Shown: positions 28,808 to 37,832, counted from the stretch's first letter. The stretch is DNA of 64,000 bases from Streptococcus hyovaginalis DSM 12219 (GCF_000420785.1 NZ_ATVP01000002.1:157648-221647); one strand, 5' to 3'. The notes: generated from the sequence alone by a model not told the origin. Translations and numbers: made by a program.

Positions 28808-30055
28808 TTAATGTTCTGAAGCACCTGAAACGGCGTCAGCTTCAACAGCGGCAGGAGTAGCATCATGGCTTCCTGCATCGGAAGCTCCTGAAGTAGCGTC
28901 AGTAGCAGGGGCTGGATGACCAGCAGGAGCTTTTCCTCCAGCTAGGTGTTGTCCAGTTGCTTCAAGATACCAATCTAACCAAGGCTTAAAGTTAAAGATG
29001 ATTTCATTAATACCAGCATAGGAACCATCTGGATAGTACATGGCTTGATAATTGTGGGTATTAATAATTTCTGGTGGTGTTCCAGGGACGATTGTACGAA
29101 CGTATTCTTCGTTTCCGTTGCGTAGGCTTCCAACCACCCACTCAACATTCTTCATCCGTGCAGGAGGTAGTGTGCCGTGGACAGTTGCTAAACGGTTACC
29201 AACTTGTTCACGAACCCGTTTACCAAGCATGGTTGAAGCTTCTTGGTGTTGGTTGTTGTAGTAAAGGAACTGGTTGTTGTCATCTGCATAAGTTAATTCA
29301 AAAGGCATGGCATTGAGGAACATGTTTAATTGATTAACTGTCAAAAGGCCGTTATCCAATTTCACATAAGTATCGCCTTCGACAGCATTGACTTGCTTAG
29401 CAGCCTTGTCTAACCAGTCAGGATCATCAGGGTCAATCCCTTGGACAGTTGTTTTAATGGGTTTCGTAACGTAAAGATCCTCGGGTTCAATGGGTTTTGG
29501 TTTTTGCAATTGTTTAACAACTCCTACATATTTGATGAAATTATCCAAACAAGACCCTAGGAAATCGATAGTTCCTTGGTTGATAAGGTCACCATTGTCA
29601 TCAAAGGCTTCCTTTGCTTTTCCTAGTAAGAATTCGTTACCGGGAAGGGCATAGGCATTCACGCCGGGAGCTTCTAAGATTTTGCGGAGATGTACTTGTG
29701 CCCGAGAGGTTCCTTGATCATAGTATGAGGCCCCGACGATCATAATAGGTTTGTTCTCAAAGGGATGCAAATCACCAAAAGATAGCCACTCCAAGGTGCT
29801 CTTAAGGGCAGGAGTGATGGTGTGGTTGTGTTCGGGTGTTGCGATAATAACACCATCAGCACGTGTGATTTTATTATAAAGGTAACGGAGTGCAAAGTTT
29901 TCAGACTGGTCTTCGTCTTGATTGAACATGGGCACATCTTTGATCTCAAGAACTTCAAGTTCAAATTTTACTTTAAAGTGACGTTGGATGAATTGCAAAA
30001 GCATACGGTTGTATGATTGGTCTGCATTCGATCCGACTATTCCTACAAATTTCAT
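28808..30055 (-). CDS. NADPH-dependent FMN reductase fused to PAS domain, with flavinylation-like tail
   Basis: 415 aa in three parts. Residues 1-190: flavodoxin-like FMN_red domain (KFVGIVGSNADQSYNRMLL, GVIIATPEHNHTITPALKS). About 240-370: a PAS-like domain resembling the C-terminus of DUF438 proteins (ELTYADDNNQFLYYNN). Tail 373-415: Ala/Pro/His-rich with two D-x-x-S-G-A-S copies (DATSGAS and DAVSGAS) that resemble the ApbE flavin-transferase target motif. It follows a second FMN reductase gene by 16 bp. Probably a redox enzyme with a covalently attached second flavin; the electron acceptor is unknown. Confidence 0.82.
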   Translation of the reverse strand: MKFVGIVGSNADQSYNRMLLQFIQRHFKVKFELEVLEIKDVPMFNQDEDQSENFALRYLYNKITRADGVIIATPEHNHTITPALKSTLEWLSFGDLHPFENKPIMIVGASYYDQGTSRAQVHLRKILEAPGVNAYALPGNEFLLGKAKEAFDDNGDLINQGTIDFLGSCLDNFIKYVGVVKQLQKPKPIEPEDLYVTKPIKTTVQGIDPDDPDWLDKAAKQVNAVEGDTYVKLDNGLLTVNQLNMFLNAMPFELTYADDNNQFLYYNNQHQEASTMLGKRVREQVGNRLATVHGTLPPARMKNVEWVVGSLRNGNEEYVRTIVPGTPPEIINTHNYQAMYYPDGSYAGINEIIFNFKPWLDWYLEATGQHLAGGKAPAGHPAPATDATSGASDAGSHDATPAAVEADAVSGASEH

Positions 30056-30071
30056 AGTGATTTCCTCCCGC

Positions 30072-30677
30072 TTAGCTTAGGCTTTCCCAGTCAAAATTTT
30101 CTGCTTCTTTTTGCAACAATGATTTGGCGCTTGATAGTTTTCCAGTGATTTTTACAAATAGACGGAAATCATCGAAGATAGCATCCAATTTTTGGATAGT
30201 ATCTAAATCAAAGAGATTACCTTCATTGTCAAAAGCTTGTAATGAATGTGAAAGAAGGAATTCATCTGGGAGAACGTTAGCTTTCAACTCAGGAGCATTA
30301 AGAATTTGACGCAGTTGCAATTGTGCGCGTGATGAACCAAGGGTTCCATAAGAGGCACCAGTGATCATAACAGGTTTGTTAAGAAGCGGAAAGATTCCAT
30401 ATGATAACCAAGCCAAAGCATTCATTAAGACAGCTGGGATTGAGTGGTCGTACTCTGGTGTTCCGATGATAACCCCATCAGCATCCTCGATTTTTTGAGC
30501 GATGTCAAGAACGCTATCGGGCACTTTTTTATCAGAAGGCTTGTTAAACGTTGGCAAATCTTTGATCTCGATTAACTCGATATCAGCTTTGTCGGCAAAA
30601 TGTTTTTGGAGGTATTGCAATAGTTTGCGATTGGTAGATTTGGCAGAGTTTGTTCCCACCAGTCCGATTAATTTCAT
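30072..30677 (-). CDS. NADPH-dependent FMN reductase
   Basis: 201-aa flavodoxin-like FMN_red protein. The N-terminus KLIGLVGTNSAKSTNRKLL and VIIGTPEYDHSIPAVLMNAL parallel the N-terminal domain of the next gene, so the pair arose by duplication, with the downstream copy gaining a PAS domain and tail. The ATG at 30675-30677 has AAGGAG upstream; the longer frame is not needed. First gene of a two-gene operon. Confidence 0.9.
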   Translation of the reverse strand: MKLIGLVGTNSAKSTNRKLLQYLQKHFADKADIELIEIKDLPTFNKPSDKKVPDSVLDIAQKIEDADGVIIGTPEYDHSIPAVLMNALAWLSYGIFPLLNKPVMITGASYGTLGSSRAQLQLRQILNAPELKANVLPDEFLLSHSLQAFDNEGNLFDLDTIQKLDAIFDDFRLFVKITGKLSSAKSLLQKEAENFDWESLS

Positions 30678-30857
30678 AGTTATCTCCTTATTGTGATTAT
30701 CTGAGATAGAATAACAGTTCATAATCTAATGATAGCGTTTTAATAAGCAACTGTCAATCTATTTCGTAAGGTTTTGTAAATGTCAAACATTATGCTTGTG
30801 TGCTTACGCACAAAATATCTGTGGCATCCTGGAGAAAGTTTTGTTAGAATGACAATT

Positions 30858-31217
30858 ATGAGAAAAAGCATTTATATATTAGCAGGTATTCTAAGTTTAG
30901 TGATTGGTGTGGTCGGTATTGTCCTTCCGATTGTACCGACGACTCCTTTGTTGCTTTTATCAGGGGTCTGTTTTGCCAAAAGTTCACACAAGATGGAACA
31001 GCGACTTCGTCAAAGCAAATTGTATCAATTTTACGTAGCTGATTATGCCGAAACCAAGACTATTGCGAAAGAACGCAAGAAAAAAATTATTTGGCAAATC
31101 TATCTTCTGATGGGGATTTCCATCTATTTTGCTCCCTTAATGGTGGTCAAAATCATGTTATTAGGCTTAACCTTTTTTATCACCTACTATCTTTTTAAAG
31201 TCATTCCGGATAAATAA
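30858..31217 (+). CDS. YbaN family (DUF454) membrane protein
   Basis: About 119 aa, inner-membrane protein of the DUF454/YbaN family. An N-terminal hydrophobic pair (IYILAGILSLVIGVVGIVLP) with the family motif PIVPTTPLLLLSGVCFAKSS, then a basic loop and two more helices. Function unknown. Neither ATG (30849, 30858) has a good SD. A TAGAAT (30845-30850) preceded by TG lies directly upstream, so a leaderless message beginning at 30858 is possible. Confidence 0.8.
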   Translation: MRKSIYILAGILSLVIGVVGIVLPIVPTTPLLLLSGVCFAKSSHKMEQRLRQSKLYQFYVADYAETKTIAKERKKKIIWQIYLLMGISIYFAPLMVVKIMLLGLTFFITYYLFKVIPDK

Positions 31218-31289
31218 TGGAAGAAGAGAAAAACATTCGCCATTCCAGAAGACATCAAAGTAGAAGATTAAATCCAGTTATCCATTTGC

Positions 31290-31321
31290 AGCTCGGTTAG
31301 TTTACTAACTGGGCTTTTTTT
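31290..31321 (+). terminator. Terminator of the DUF454 gene
   Basis: AGCTCGGTTAG-TTTA-CTAACTGGGCT followed by TTTTTTG. Confidence 0.87.
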
Positions 31322-31331
31322 GCTTTTATTT

Positions 31332-31348
31332 TTCGAATATTTTATAAT
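31332..31348 (+). promoter_or_regulatory. dut-radA promoter with possible competence (cin) box
   Basis: TTCGAATA (31332-31339) is one base from the streptococcal SigX cin-box TACGAATA, and TATAAT (31343-31348) follows. In pneumococcus the dut-radA segment is a late-competence operon, which gives this match some weight. Confidence 0.4.
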
Positions 31349-31382
31349 GAAGAATGAATTTTTTAAGGATAAGGAAGAGAAA

Positions 31383-31832
31383 ATGACTAAAGTACGTGGA
31401 TTTGAATTGATTACAGCTTTTGAGGGGCAAGAAGACCTCCTTCCCAAACGGGAAACAACTCATGCAGCAGGTTATGATTTAAAAGTGGCCCAAGAGTTGA
31501 CAATCGCTCCGGGTGAGATTAAGCTGGTACCAACAGGTGTCAAAGCCTATATGCAAGACGGCGAAGTGCTTTATCTCTACGACCGATCTTCCAACCCTCG
31601 TAAAAAGGGATTGGTTTTAATTAACTCTGTCGGTGTCATTGATGGGGACTACTATAACAATCCTAATAACGAAGGGCATATTTTTGCACAAATGCAAAAC
31701 ATTTCAGATCAAGTAGTGCATTTAGAAAAAGGCGACCGCATTGTTCAAGGTGTTTTTGTCCCCTTTTTGGTGGCAGATGGTGACGAAGCAGATGGTGTGC
31801 GTACAGGTGGCTTTGGAAGTACTGGAAAATAG
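31383..31832 (+). CDS. dut: Deoxyuridine 5'-triphosphate nucleotidohydrolase
   Basis: Trimeric dUTPase of 149 aa, converting dUTP to dUMP and keeping uracil out of DNA. Motif 1 AAGYDL, motif 2 DRSSNPRKKGL, motif 3 GVIDGDYYNNPNNEGH, motif 4 GDRIVQGVF, and motif 5 RTGGFGSTGK are all present. I chose the ATG at 31383 with SD AAGGAAGAG; the longer open frame begins in the promoter. Its stop is 12 bp before the likely radA start. Confidence 0.95.
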   Translation: MTKVRGFELITAFEGQEDLLPKRETTHAAGYDLKVAQELTIAPGEIKLVPTGVKAYMQDGEVLYLYDRSSNPRKKGLVLINSVGVIDGDYYNNPNNEGHIFAQMQNISDQVVHLEKGDRIVQGVFVPFLVADGDEADGVRTGGFGSTGK

Positions 31833-31844
31833 GCAAGGAGGCTT

Positions 31845-33209
31845 ATTATCGCTAAGAAGAAATCGAGTTTTGTCTGCCAAGAGTGCGGCTATAACTCCCC
31901 CAAATACCTAGGACGCTGTCCCAATTGCTCTGCCTGGTCTTCTTTTGTCGAAGAAGTCGATGTGCAAGAGGTTAAAAATGCCCGTGTCAGTTTGACGGGT
32001 GAAAAGACACGCCCAACCAAACTAAAAGATGTTGATTCTATCAACTATACCCGTACTAAAACAGATATGGACGAATTTAACCGAGTGCTTGGTGGCGGTG
32101 TTGTCCCTGGAAGTCTGGTCTTAATCGGTGGTGATCCCGGTATTGGGAAGTCAACGCTACTCCTCCAAGTATCAACACAACTTGCCAATCGTGGAACAGT
32201 GCTCTATGTTTCTGGGGAAGAATCAGCAGAGCAGATAAAACTCCGCAGTGAGCGACTAGGTGATATTGATAATGAATTTTACCTTTATGCTGAGACCAAC
32301 ATGCAGAATATCCGGGCTGAGATTGAAAAAATTAAGCCAGATTTTCTGATTATCGACTCTATCCAAACCATCATGAGTCCTGAGGTTTCAAGTGTGCAAG
32401 GTTCGGTATCTCAAGTCCGTGAAGTGACCGCAGAGCTTATGAATCTAGCCAAAACCAACAATATTGCTACCTTTATCGTTGGTCATGTGACCAAGGAGGG
32501 TACCTTGGCTGGACCTCGGATGCTGGAGCATATGGTGGATACAGTGCTATATTTTGAAGGGGAGCGTCATCATACCTTCCGTATCCTTCGTGCCGTTAAA
32601 AATCGCTTTGGCTCCACCAATGAAATTGGGATTTTTGAGATGCAGTCAGGCGGTCTAGTTGAAGTCTTAAACCCTAGTCAGGTCTTTCTAGAAGAGCGTC
32701 TAGACGGAGCGACAGGATCGGCGATTGTCGTTACCATGGAAGGGACGCGTCCTATTCTGGCAGAGGTGCAGGCCCTTGTAACGCCAACTGTTTTTGGCAA
32801 TGCTAAACGCACGACCACGGGGTTAGACTTTAATCGGGTCAGCTTGATTATGGCGGTCCTTGAAAAACGTTGCGGTTTGTTACTACAGAACCAAGATGCT
32901 TACCTCAAGTCAGCAGGTGGCGTAAAACTGGATGAGCCAGCTATCGACCTTGCTGTTGCAGTAGCCATTGCCTCAAGTTACAAGGAAAAACCGACCAATC
33001 CACAAGAATCCTTTATCGGCGAAATTGGCTTAACAGGGGAAATTCGTCGGGTAACTCGTATCGAACAACGTATCAACGAAGCTGCTAAGTTGGGCTTTAC
33101 TAAAATTTACGCCCCCAAAAACTCCCTTCAAGGCATTGATATTCCGAATAATATCCAAGTTATCGGTGTCTCAACGGTAGGGGAAGTCTTGAAGAAAGTA
33201 TTTGCTTAA
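31845..33209 (+). CDS. radA: DNA repair/recombination protein RadA, non-canonical start
   Basis: RadA/Sms, a hexameric RecA-like and Lon-like ATPase that aids branch migration in recombination and transformation. N-terminal C4 zinc finger CQECG...CPNC, Walker [21 protein letters not shown] (the RadA-specific motif) and the Lon-like C-terminal domain are all present. Between the dut stop (31832) and GTG 31962 there is no ATG, GTG or TTG in frame, yet the zinc finger lies in that interval and follows AAGGAGG (31835-31841). Initiation must therefore use AUU (31845) or AUC (31848). About 454 aa. Confidence 0.92.
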   Translation: MIAKKKSSFVCQECGYNSPKYLGRCPNCSAWSSFVEEVDVQEVKNARVSLTGEKTRPTKLKDVDSINYTRTKTDMDEFNRVLGGGVVPGSLVLIGGDPGIGKSTLLLQVSTQLANRGTVLYVSGEESAEQIKLRSERLGDIDNEFYLYAETNMQNIRAEIEKIKPDFLIIDSIQTIMSPEVSSVQGSVSQVREVTAELMNLAKTNNIATFIVGHVTKEGTLAGPRMLEHMVDTVLYFEGERHHTFRILRAVKNRFGSTNEIGIFEMQSGGLVEVLNPSQVFLEERLDGATGSAIVVTMEGTRPILAEVQALVTPTVFGNAKRTTTGLDFNRVSLIMAVLEKRCGLLLQNQDAYLKSAGGVKLDEPAIDLAVAVAIASSYKEKPTNPQESFIGEIGLTGEIRRVTRIEQRINEAAKLGFTKIYAPKNSLQGIDIPNNIQVIGVSTVGEVLKKVFA

Positions 33210-33221
33210 GATTATCATTTA

Positions 33222-33248
33222 GAGACAGGTCCTTTGGCCTGTTTTTTA
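33222..33248 (+). terminator. Terminator of dut-radA
   Basis: GACAGGTCC...GGCCTGTT stem followed by TTTTATC; the next promoter begins in its tail. Confidence 0.78.
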
Positions 33249-33272
33249 TCTATTCCATGCTATAATAGTTTT

Positions 33273-34022
33273 ATGAAAGAAAAATACAGAGAACAAGAAC
33301 AAAATGATATGGTTTACGGTGTCCATGCGGTCACTGAAAGCCTCGAAGCCAACACTGGTAATAAACTTTATATCCAAGATGACCTTAAAGGGAAAAATGT
33401 CGATAAAATCAAGGCGCTTGCAGCAGAAAAAAAGGTTTCTATTTCTTGGACACCAAAGAAAAGTTTGTCTGAGATGACAGATGGTGCGGTGCACCAAGGA
33501 TTTGTCCTTCGTGTATCAGCCTTTGCTTATGCTGCGTTGGATGATATTCTCAAAAAAGCAGAAGGTGAAGAGAATCCTTTGATTTTGATTTTGGATGGCT
33601 TGATGGATCCTCATAACTTTGGCTCTATCTTGCGAACAGCGGATGCGACCAAGGTAGCAGGGATTATTATTCCCAAACACCGTGCTGTCGGTGTGACGCC
33701 AGTCGTTGCCAAAACCTCTACTGGTGCGGTTCAACATGTCCCGATTGCCCGTGTGACCAACCTTAGCCAAACCCTGGATAAGCTCAAGGAAGTTGGTTTC
33801 TGGATTTTTGGAACAGATATGAATGGTACCCCATCCCACAAATGGAATACTAGCGGCAAGCTTGCCTTGATTATCGGAAATGAAGGTAAAGGGATTTCCC
33901 AAAACATTAAAAAACAAGTGGACGAAATGATCACCATCCCCATGGATGGGCATGTACAAAGTCTGAATGCCAGTGTGGCGGCAGCAGTGCTCATGTACGA
34001 GGTTTTCCGTAACAAGATTTAA
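33273..34022 (+). CDS. rlmB: TrmH/SpoU-family 23S rRNA 2'-O-methyltransferase
   Basis: SPOUT methyltransferase of about 249 aa, RlmB-type (Gm2251 of 23S rRNA in E. coli). N-terminal substrate-binding domain, then DGLMDPHNFGSILRTADA, LALIIGNEGKGIS and the knot segment IPMDGHVQSLNASVAAAVLMYE. The start is uncertain: ATG 33273 has no SD and sits exactly 6 nt after an extended TGCTATAAT (-10 at 33261-33266), while ATG 33309 also lacks a clear SD. A leaderless message from 33273 would explain this. Confidence 0.9.
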   Translation: MKEKYREQEQNDMVYGVHAVTESLEANTGNKLYIQDDLKGKNVDKIKALAAEKKVSISWTPKKSLSEMTDGAVHQGFVLRVSAFAYAALDDILKKAEGEENPLILILDGLMDPHNFGSILRTADATKVAGIIIPKHRAVGVTPVVAKTSTGAVQHVPIARVTNLSQTLDKLKEVGFWIFGTDMNGTPSHKWNTSGKLALIIGNEGKGISQNIKKQVDEMITIPMDGHVQSLNASVAAAVLMYEVFRNKI

Positions 34023-34041
34023 GCGAGAAAAGGAGAAAGGG

Positions 34042-34560
34042 ATGGTAAAAAAACGTATTCTCCTCGTTGATGGCTATAACATGATTGCCTTTTGGCAGGA
34101 GACACGACAGCTCTTTAAGAAAAATCAGTTAGACGATGCTCGTAATGTGCTATTGCGCAAACTTAATAATTACGCTAACTTTGAACATCTGGATATTATT
34201 TGTGTCTTTGATGCGCAGTTTGTGCCGGGTAGCCGTCAGCGTTACGACCAGTATCGGGTTGAAGTTATTTTCACGGAAGAAGATGAGACGGCAGATAGCT
34301 ACATCGAGCGCTTAGCAGCTGAACTTAATGATCCTTTACACCTTGTTGAGGTGGCAACTAGTGACCTGAATGAGCAGTGGACGGTCTTTTCACAAGGGGC
34401 ACTTCGGGTGCCGGCGCGTGAGTTAGAGGAGCGGGTTAATACGGTAAAATCCGATTTGGATAAGATGTCGCAAAGTATTAGCATGAAGAAACCGAGATTA
34501 CCGCATATTTCTGATGATCAAATTCAAAAATTAAAAGAATTGATGCATTCAATTGATTGA
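34042..34560 (+). CDS. rae1: NYN-domain endoribonuclease Rae1 (YacP)
   Basis: 172-aa PIN/NYN-like nuclease of the YacP/Rae1 family, which in Bacillus cuts mRNA in the ribosomal A site. The family start is LLVDGYNMIAFW, and conserved acidic residues occur in CVFDAQFVPGS and FTEEDETADSYIE. The ATG at 34042 has AGGAGAAAGG upstream. It follows rlmB by 20 bp, the usual Firmicute arrangement. Role in this organism is inferred. Confidence 0.9.
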   Translation: MVKKRILLVDGYNMIAFWQETRQLFKKNQLDDARNVLLRKLNNYANFEHLDIICVFDAQFVPGSRQRYDQYRVEVIFTEEDETADSYIERLAAELNDPLHLVEVATSDLNEQWTVFSQGALRVPARELEERVNTVKSDLDKMSQSISMKKPRLPHISDDQIQKLKELMHSID

Positions 34561-34562
34561 TG

Positions 34563-34587
34563 AGCTCGCCAAGTGCGAGTTTTTTTG
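34563..34587 (+). terminator. Terminator of rlmB-rae1
   Basis: CTCGC-CAAGT-GCGAG followed by TTTTTTTG just after the rae1 stop. Confidence 0.87.
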
Positions 34588-34634
34588 ATACAATAGCCAA
34601 TAATTGTTTGATGTTCAAATTAATGGAGGCTGAC

Positions 34635-35495
34635 ATGACTTTTAAATTGCTGACAGATTCAACTGCAGATCTTAATGAAAATTGGGCTAAAGACCATGAT
34701 GTGACTATTCTGGGTTTAACGATTACACTTAATGAGAAGACCTATGAAACAGTTGGAGCTGATCGGTTAACATCAGAAGCTTTACTGACAGCTATGAAAG
34801 ATGGTGGAAAACCAACGACAAGTCAAATTAATGTTGGTGCTTTTGAAGCTTATTTTCAGAAAGAAGTTGAAGCTGGCAATGATATTTTATACATGGCTTT
34901 TTCATCTGTATTGTCAGGAACCTATCAGTCTGCAGTGATAGCGCGTGAGATGATTTTAGAAGATTATCCTCAAGCTCGTATCGAGATTGTCGACACCTTA
35001 GCCGCGGCAGGTGGTGAAGGCTTTTTAGTCATGTTGGCTGCTGAAAAGCGTGATCAAGGTTTATCACTAGACCAGGTTGCTAGCGAAATGAAGTCCCTTT
35101 GCCCCTATCTATACAGCCATTTTCTAGTAGATGATCTTTACCATTTGATGCGGGGAGGCCGCCTTTCTAAAAGTTCTGCGATCGTTGGTAGTCTGGTTAG
35201 TATCAAGCCTCTGTTGTGGATTGATAGTCAAGGGAAATTAGCACCCCTAAGCAAAGTCAGAGGTCGCAAAAAAGGCATCAGGGAAATGATTGAGAAATCA
35301 GTTCAAGATTTAAATTTTGGGACGGTTGTGGTTGCTCATGCGAATGACTCGGTGGCAGCTCAAGAGATTGAGGAGAAACTGTTGGAAAAAGATGGTGTTA
35401 AGCGTGTGCTCCAATTACCTTTAGGTCCAGTTATTTCAGCACATGTTGGACCTGGTACTTTAGCTGTTTTCTCAATTGGAAAAACACCGAGATGA
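34635..35495 (+). CDS. DegV family fatty-acid-binding protein
   Basis: 286-aa DegV (FakB-like) protein. The lipid-binding signatures are KLLTDSTADL at the N-terminus, the PTTSQIN segment and FSSVLSGTYQSA, and RGGRLSKSSAIVG. In Firmicutes FakB proteins present exogenous fatty acid to the kinase FakA; several paralogues usually exist. The ATG at 34635 has GGAGG 6 nt upstream; the open frame to the left starts in the terminator region. Monocistronic. Confidence 0.9.
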   Translation: MTFKLLTDSTADLNENWAKDHDVTILGLTITLNEKTYETVGADRLTSEALLTAMKDGGKPTTSQINVGAFEAYFQKEVEAGNDILYMAFSSVLSGTYQSAVIAREMILEDYPQARIEIVDTLAAAGGEGFLVMLAAEKRDQGLSLDQVASEMKSLCPYLYSHFLVDDLYHLMRGGRLSKSSAIVGSLVSIKPLLWIDSQGKLAPLSKVRGRKKGIREMIEKSVQDLNFGTVVVAHANDSVAAQEIEEKLLEKDGVKRVLQLPLGPVISAHVGPGTLAVFSIGKTPR

Positions 35496-35509
35496 TTTGG
35501 AAATAAAAA

Positions 35510-35541
35510 GAAAAAACACTTGACTTTAGCGAGTGTTTTTT
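35510..35541 (+). terminator. Terminator of degV gene
   Basis: AAAAAACACT...AGTGTTTTTT with an 11-nt loop. It contains the -35 of the rplM promoter. Confidence 0.82.
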
Positions 35542-35549
35542 GATATGAT
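35520..35549 (+). promoter_or_regulatory. rplM-rpsI promoter, -35 in the preceding terminator
   Basis: TTGACT (35520-35525), 18-bp spacer, TATGAT (35544-35549). Start of transcription would be near 35556, just before the leader structure. Confidence 0.72.
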
Positions 35550-35560
35550 ATTAGACGGTA

Positions 35561-35640
35561 TTGTTTACCCCATTTGAAAGGCCCCGGAACCTTCCAAATA
35601 CCTTTGCGTGGGACGGAACACCCACCACATTTGTAAACAA
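35561..35640 (+). ncRNA. L13 leader (ribosomal protein autoregulatory RNA)
   Basis: Closing stem TTGTTTAC (35561-35568) with GTAAACAA (35633-35640), enclosing a hairpin ATTTGAAAGG...CCTTCCAAAT and a second TGGG...CCCA hairpin. Position before rplM and the layout match the known L13 leader of low-GC Gram-positives, where L13 represses its own operon. Confidence 0.75.
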
Positions 35641-35666
35641 AAACGAATTCGTTAATAGGAGAAATC

Positions 35667-36113
35667 ATGAACAAAACAACTTTCATGGCTAAACCAGGCC
35701 AAGTTGAACGCAAATGGTACGTTGTTGACGCAACAGATGTGCCACTTGGACGACTTTCTGCAGTAGTTGCTAGCGTACTTCGCGGAAAAAACAAACCAAC
35801 TTTCACACCACACACTGATACAGGTGACTTTGTGATTGTTATCAATGCTGAAAAAGTTAAATTAACTGGTAAAAAAGCAACTGATAAAATCTACTACACT
35901 CACTCAATGTATCCAGGTGGTCTGAAACAAATCTCTGCTGGTGAACTTCGTTCTAAAAACGCTGTGCGTTTAATCGAAAAATCAGTTAAAGGTATGCTTC
36001 CACACAATACTCTTGGACGCGCACAAGGTATGAAATTGAAAGTCTTCACAGGATCTGAGCACACACACGCTGCTCAACAACCAGAAGTACTTGATATCTC
36101 AGGACTTATCTAA
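35667..36113 (+). CDS. rplM: 50S ribosomal protein L13
   Basis: 148-aa uL13 with the family segments [21 protein letters not shown] and [26 protein letters not shown]. Cotranscribed with rpsI 26 bp downstream, and preceded by the L13 leader RNA. Confidence 0.98.
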   Translation: MNKTTFMAKPGQVERKWYVVDATDVPLGRLSAVVASVLRGKNKPTFTPHTDTGDFVIVINAEKVKLTGKKATDKIYYTHSMYPGGLKQISAGELRSKNAVRLIEKSVKGMLPHNTLGRAQGMKLKVFTGSEHTHAAQQPEVLDISGLI

Positions 36114-36139
36114 TCTAAGAGGAAAGGAGCAACATAAAC

Positions 36140-36532
36140 ATGGCACAAGCACAATATGCAGGTACTGGTCGTCGTAAAAACGCGGTTGCACGCGTTCGTT
36201 TGGTACCAGGTACTGGTAAAATCACAGTTAATCAAAAGGATGTAGAAGAGTACATCCCACATGCAGACCTACGTCTTGTTATCAACCAACCATTCGCAGT
36301 GACTTCAACTGAAGGTTCATACGACGTTTTCGTTAACGTTAATGGTGGTGGATACGGTGGTCAATCAGGTGCGATCCGTCACGGTATTGCACGTGCGCTT
36401 CTTCAAGTAGACCCAGATTTCCGCGATTCATTGAAACGCGCTGGCCTTCTTACACGTGACGCACGTATGGTTGAACGTAAAAAACCAGGTCTTAAGAAAG
36501 CTCGTAAAGCAAGTCAGTTCTCAAAACGTTAA
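36140..36532 (+). CDS. rpsI: 30S ribosomal protein S9
   Basis: 130-aa uS9 with the N-terminal [14 protein letters not shown] and the conserved C-terminal tail [12 protein letters not shown] that reaches the ribosomal P site. SD GAGGAAAGGAG. The last about 50 bp serve as the integration site of the mobile elements downstream: the C-terminal codons and the terminator now come from the integrated DNA, but the protein is unchanged. Confidence 0.98.
   Translation: MAQAQYAGTGRRKNAVARVRLVPGTGKITVNQKDVEEYIPHADLRLVINQPFAVTSTEGSYDVFVNVNGGGYGGQSGAIRHGIARALLQVDPDFRDSLKRAGLLTRDARMVERKKPGLKKARKASQFSKR
36481..36532 (+). repeat. att copy 1 (attL) = 3' end of rpsI
   Basis: Encodes [16 protein letters not shown] and stop. 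The first 30 bp are identical to att copy 2 (44919) and the first 21 bp to att copy 3 (47573). Confidence 0.85.
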
Positions 36533-36556
36533 GAATTGCTTTACATCAACGATTAC

Positions 36557-36592
36557 AAGCATTTTGCAAGTCTCTTGCAAGGTGCTTTTTTT
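36557..36592 (+). terminator. Element-borne terminator for rpsI (unit 1)
   Basis: AAGCA...TGCAAG-TCT-CTTGCA...TGCTT followed by TTTTTTG, supplied by the left end of unit 1. Confidence 0.85.
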
Positions 36593-36659
36593 GTCGTTTT
36601 TTGCTTTTGATACCTTTTTTGATACCGTGTTAGAAAAACTTCTACATCTTTTTTGATTG

Positions 36660-37814
36660 TTATTTTGCCTTGAGATAGTCCGCAAATTGTTTGATGGACC
36701 TATCTTCTCCGTTAACTGTTGAATGACTGTAGGTGTCTAAAGTCATTTGACTACTGGCATGACCTAGCCTTTTGGCTGTGTTGACTGGGTCAACTCCAAT
36801 TTCAATCATCAAGGTAGCATGAGTATGTCTAAAACCATGAGGACTGATTTTCCTTAACCCGTGTTTTCTGATAAGCCGTGATAGGACGTTGTTGATATAG
36901 TCTGCATGTAGTGGCTCAATAGAACCTGACCGTGTACAATAAGTGAAGATAAAATCTTGCTCGATAGAAAGAGGTGCAATTGCTAGTTGTGCCTTTTCTT
37001 TTTGGCTGATGGATTTCCATTCTTGCAGAATGGAAACCGTCTCCTGGTCTAGTTTTATCTTGCGAACCGAAAAATCGTTTTTAGTGCCTTTTTCGACTGC
37101 ATGACCGTCTAATCGTCCTAAACTCTTGCTTATACTCAAAGCCTGGCTCTGAAAGTCCATATCAGCCCATTTAAGGGCGTATAGCTCCCCTTTTCTTAAT
37201 CCACTATAGGCAAGCAGTCTAAAGAGCGTATAGTGCTTATATGGCTCTTCCTGAAGGACAATGGCTAGGAAGTCCTGGAGTTCCTGAACAGTCCAATAGT
37301 TTTCTATTCGTTGTTTCTTTCGCTTTGGCATGATAATTTCTGCCATAGGATTATGCTTAAGCAATTTCATTTTAATCGCAAAGTCAAAGACTTTCCCAGT
37401 ATAAGACTTGATTTGCTTGATATTCTTAAAAGTCTTTGCTTTTTCTGTGATGAAGTTCTGGCAGTCTAAAGGGGAGATTTTGCTTATAGACAACTCTCCC
37501 ATGACTGGCAGAATGTGAAGTCTAAACATATCAAGGGTACGTGAAGCAGTAGTTGGCTCTACCGTATCTTGATAGGCTTGATACCATTTCTCGAACACCT
37601 CTTGATAAGACTTCTGAGAAGGCTTGATAAATTCTTCTAGCTTTCCTGAAGCCTTAAGATAGATGAGCCTAGCTTCGTAGTCTTTGGCTTCCTTTCGAGT
37701 ACGAAAGCCACGTTTGATATGGTCTGAACGTTGACCGTCTCTAGTCATATAGATTTTGACAAAATACAAATAGCCATTTTTGGCTTTTTTGCTTGGGTAT
37801 TTGTGAATGGACAT
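36660..37814 (-). CDS. int: Tyrosine integrase of unit 1
   Basis: Site-specific recombinase of about 384 aa. An N-terminal AP2-like arm-binding domain (residues 1-55), SAM-like core-binding domain (65-165), and the catalytic domain with R in YSGLRKGELYAL, HGFRH, and the nucleophile in TLDTYSH. It faces the att site 128 bp away. Of two ATGs, the second (37812-37814) has AAGGAG 8 nt upstream. Its targets are the rpsI 3' end and the GATACC pairs at the element ends (inference). Confidence 0.92.
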   Translation of the reverse strand: MSIHKYPSKKAKNGYLYFVKIYMTRDGQRSDHIKRGFRTRKEAKDYEARLIYLKASGKLEEFIKPSQKSYQEVFEKWYQAYQDTVEPTTASRTLDMFRLHILPVMGELSISKISPLDCQNFITEKAKTFKNIKQIKSYTGKVFDFAIKMKLLKHNPMAEIIMPKRKKQRIENYWTVQELQDFLAIVLQEEPYKHYTLFRLLAYSGLRKGELYALKWADMDFQSQALSISKSLGRLDGHAVEKGTKNDFSVRKIKLDQETVSILQEWKSISQKEKAQLAIAPLSIEQDFIFTYCTRSGSIEPLHADYINNVLSRLIRKHGLRKISPHGFRHTHATLMIEIGVDPVNTAKRLGHASSQMTLDTYSHSTVNGEDRSIKQFADYLKAK

Positions 37815-37832
37815 TGTCATTTCTCCTTTATT

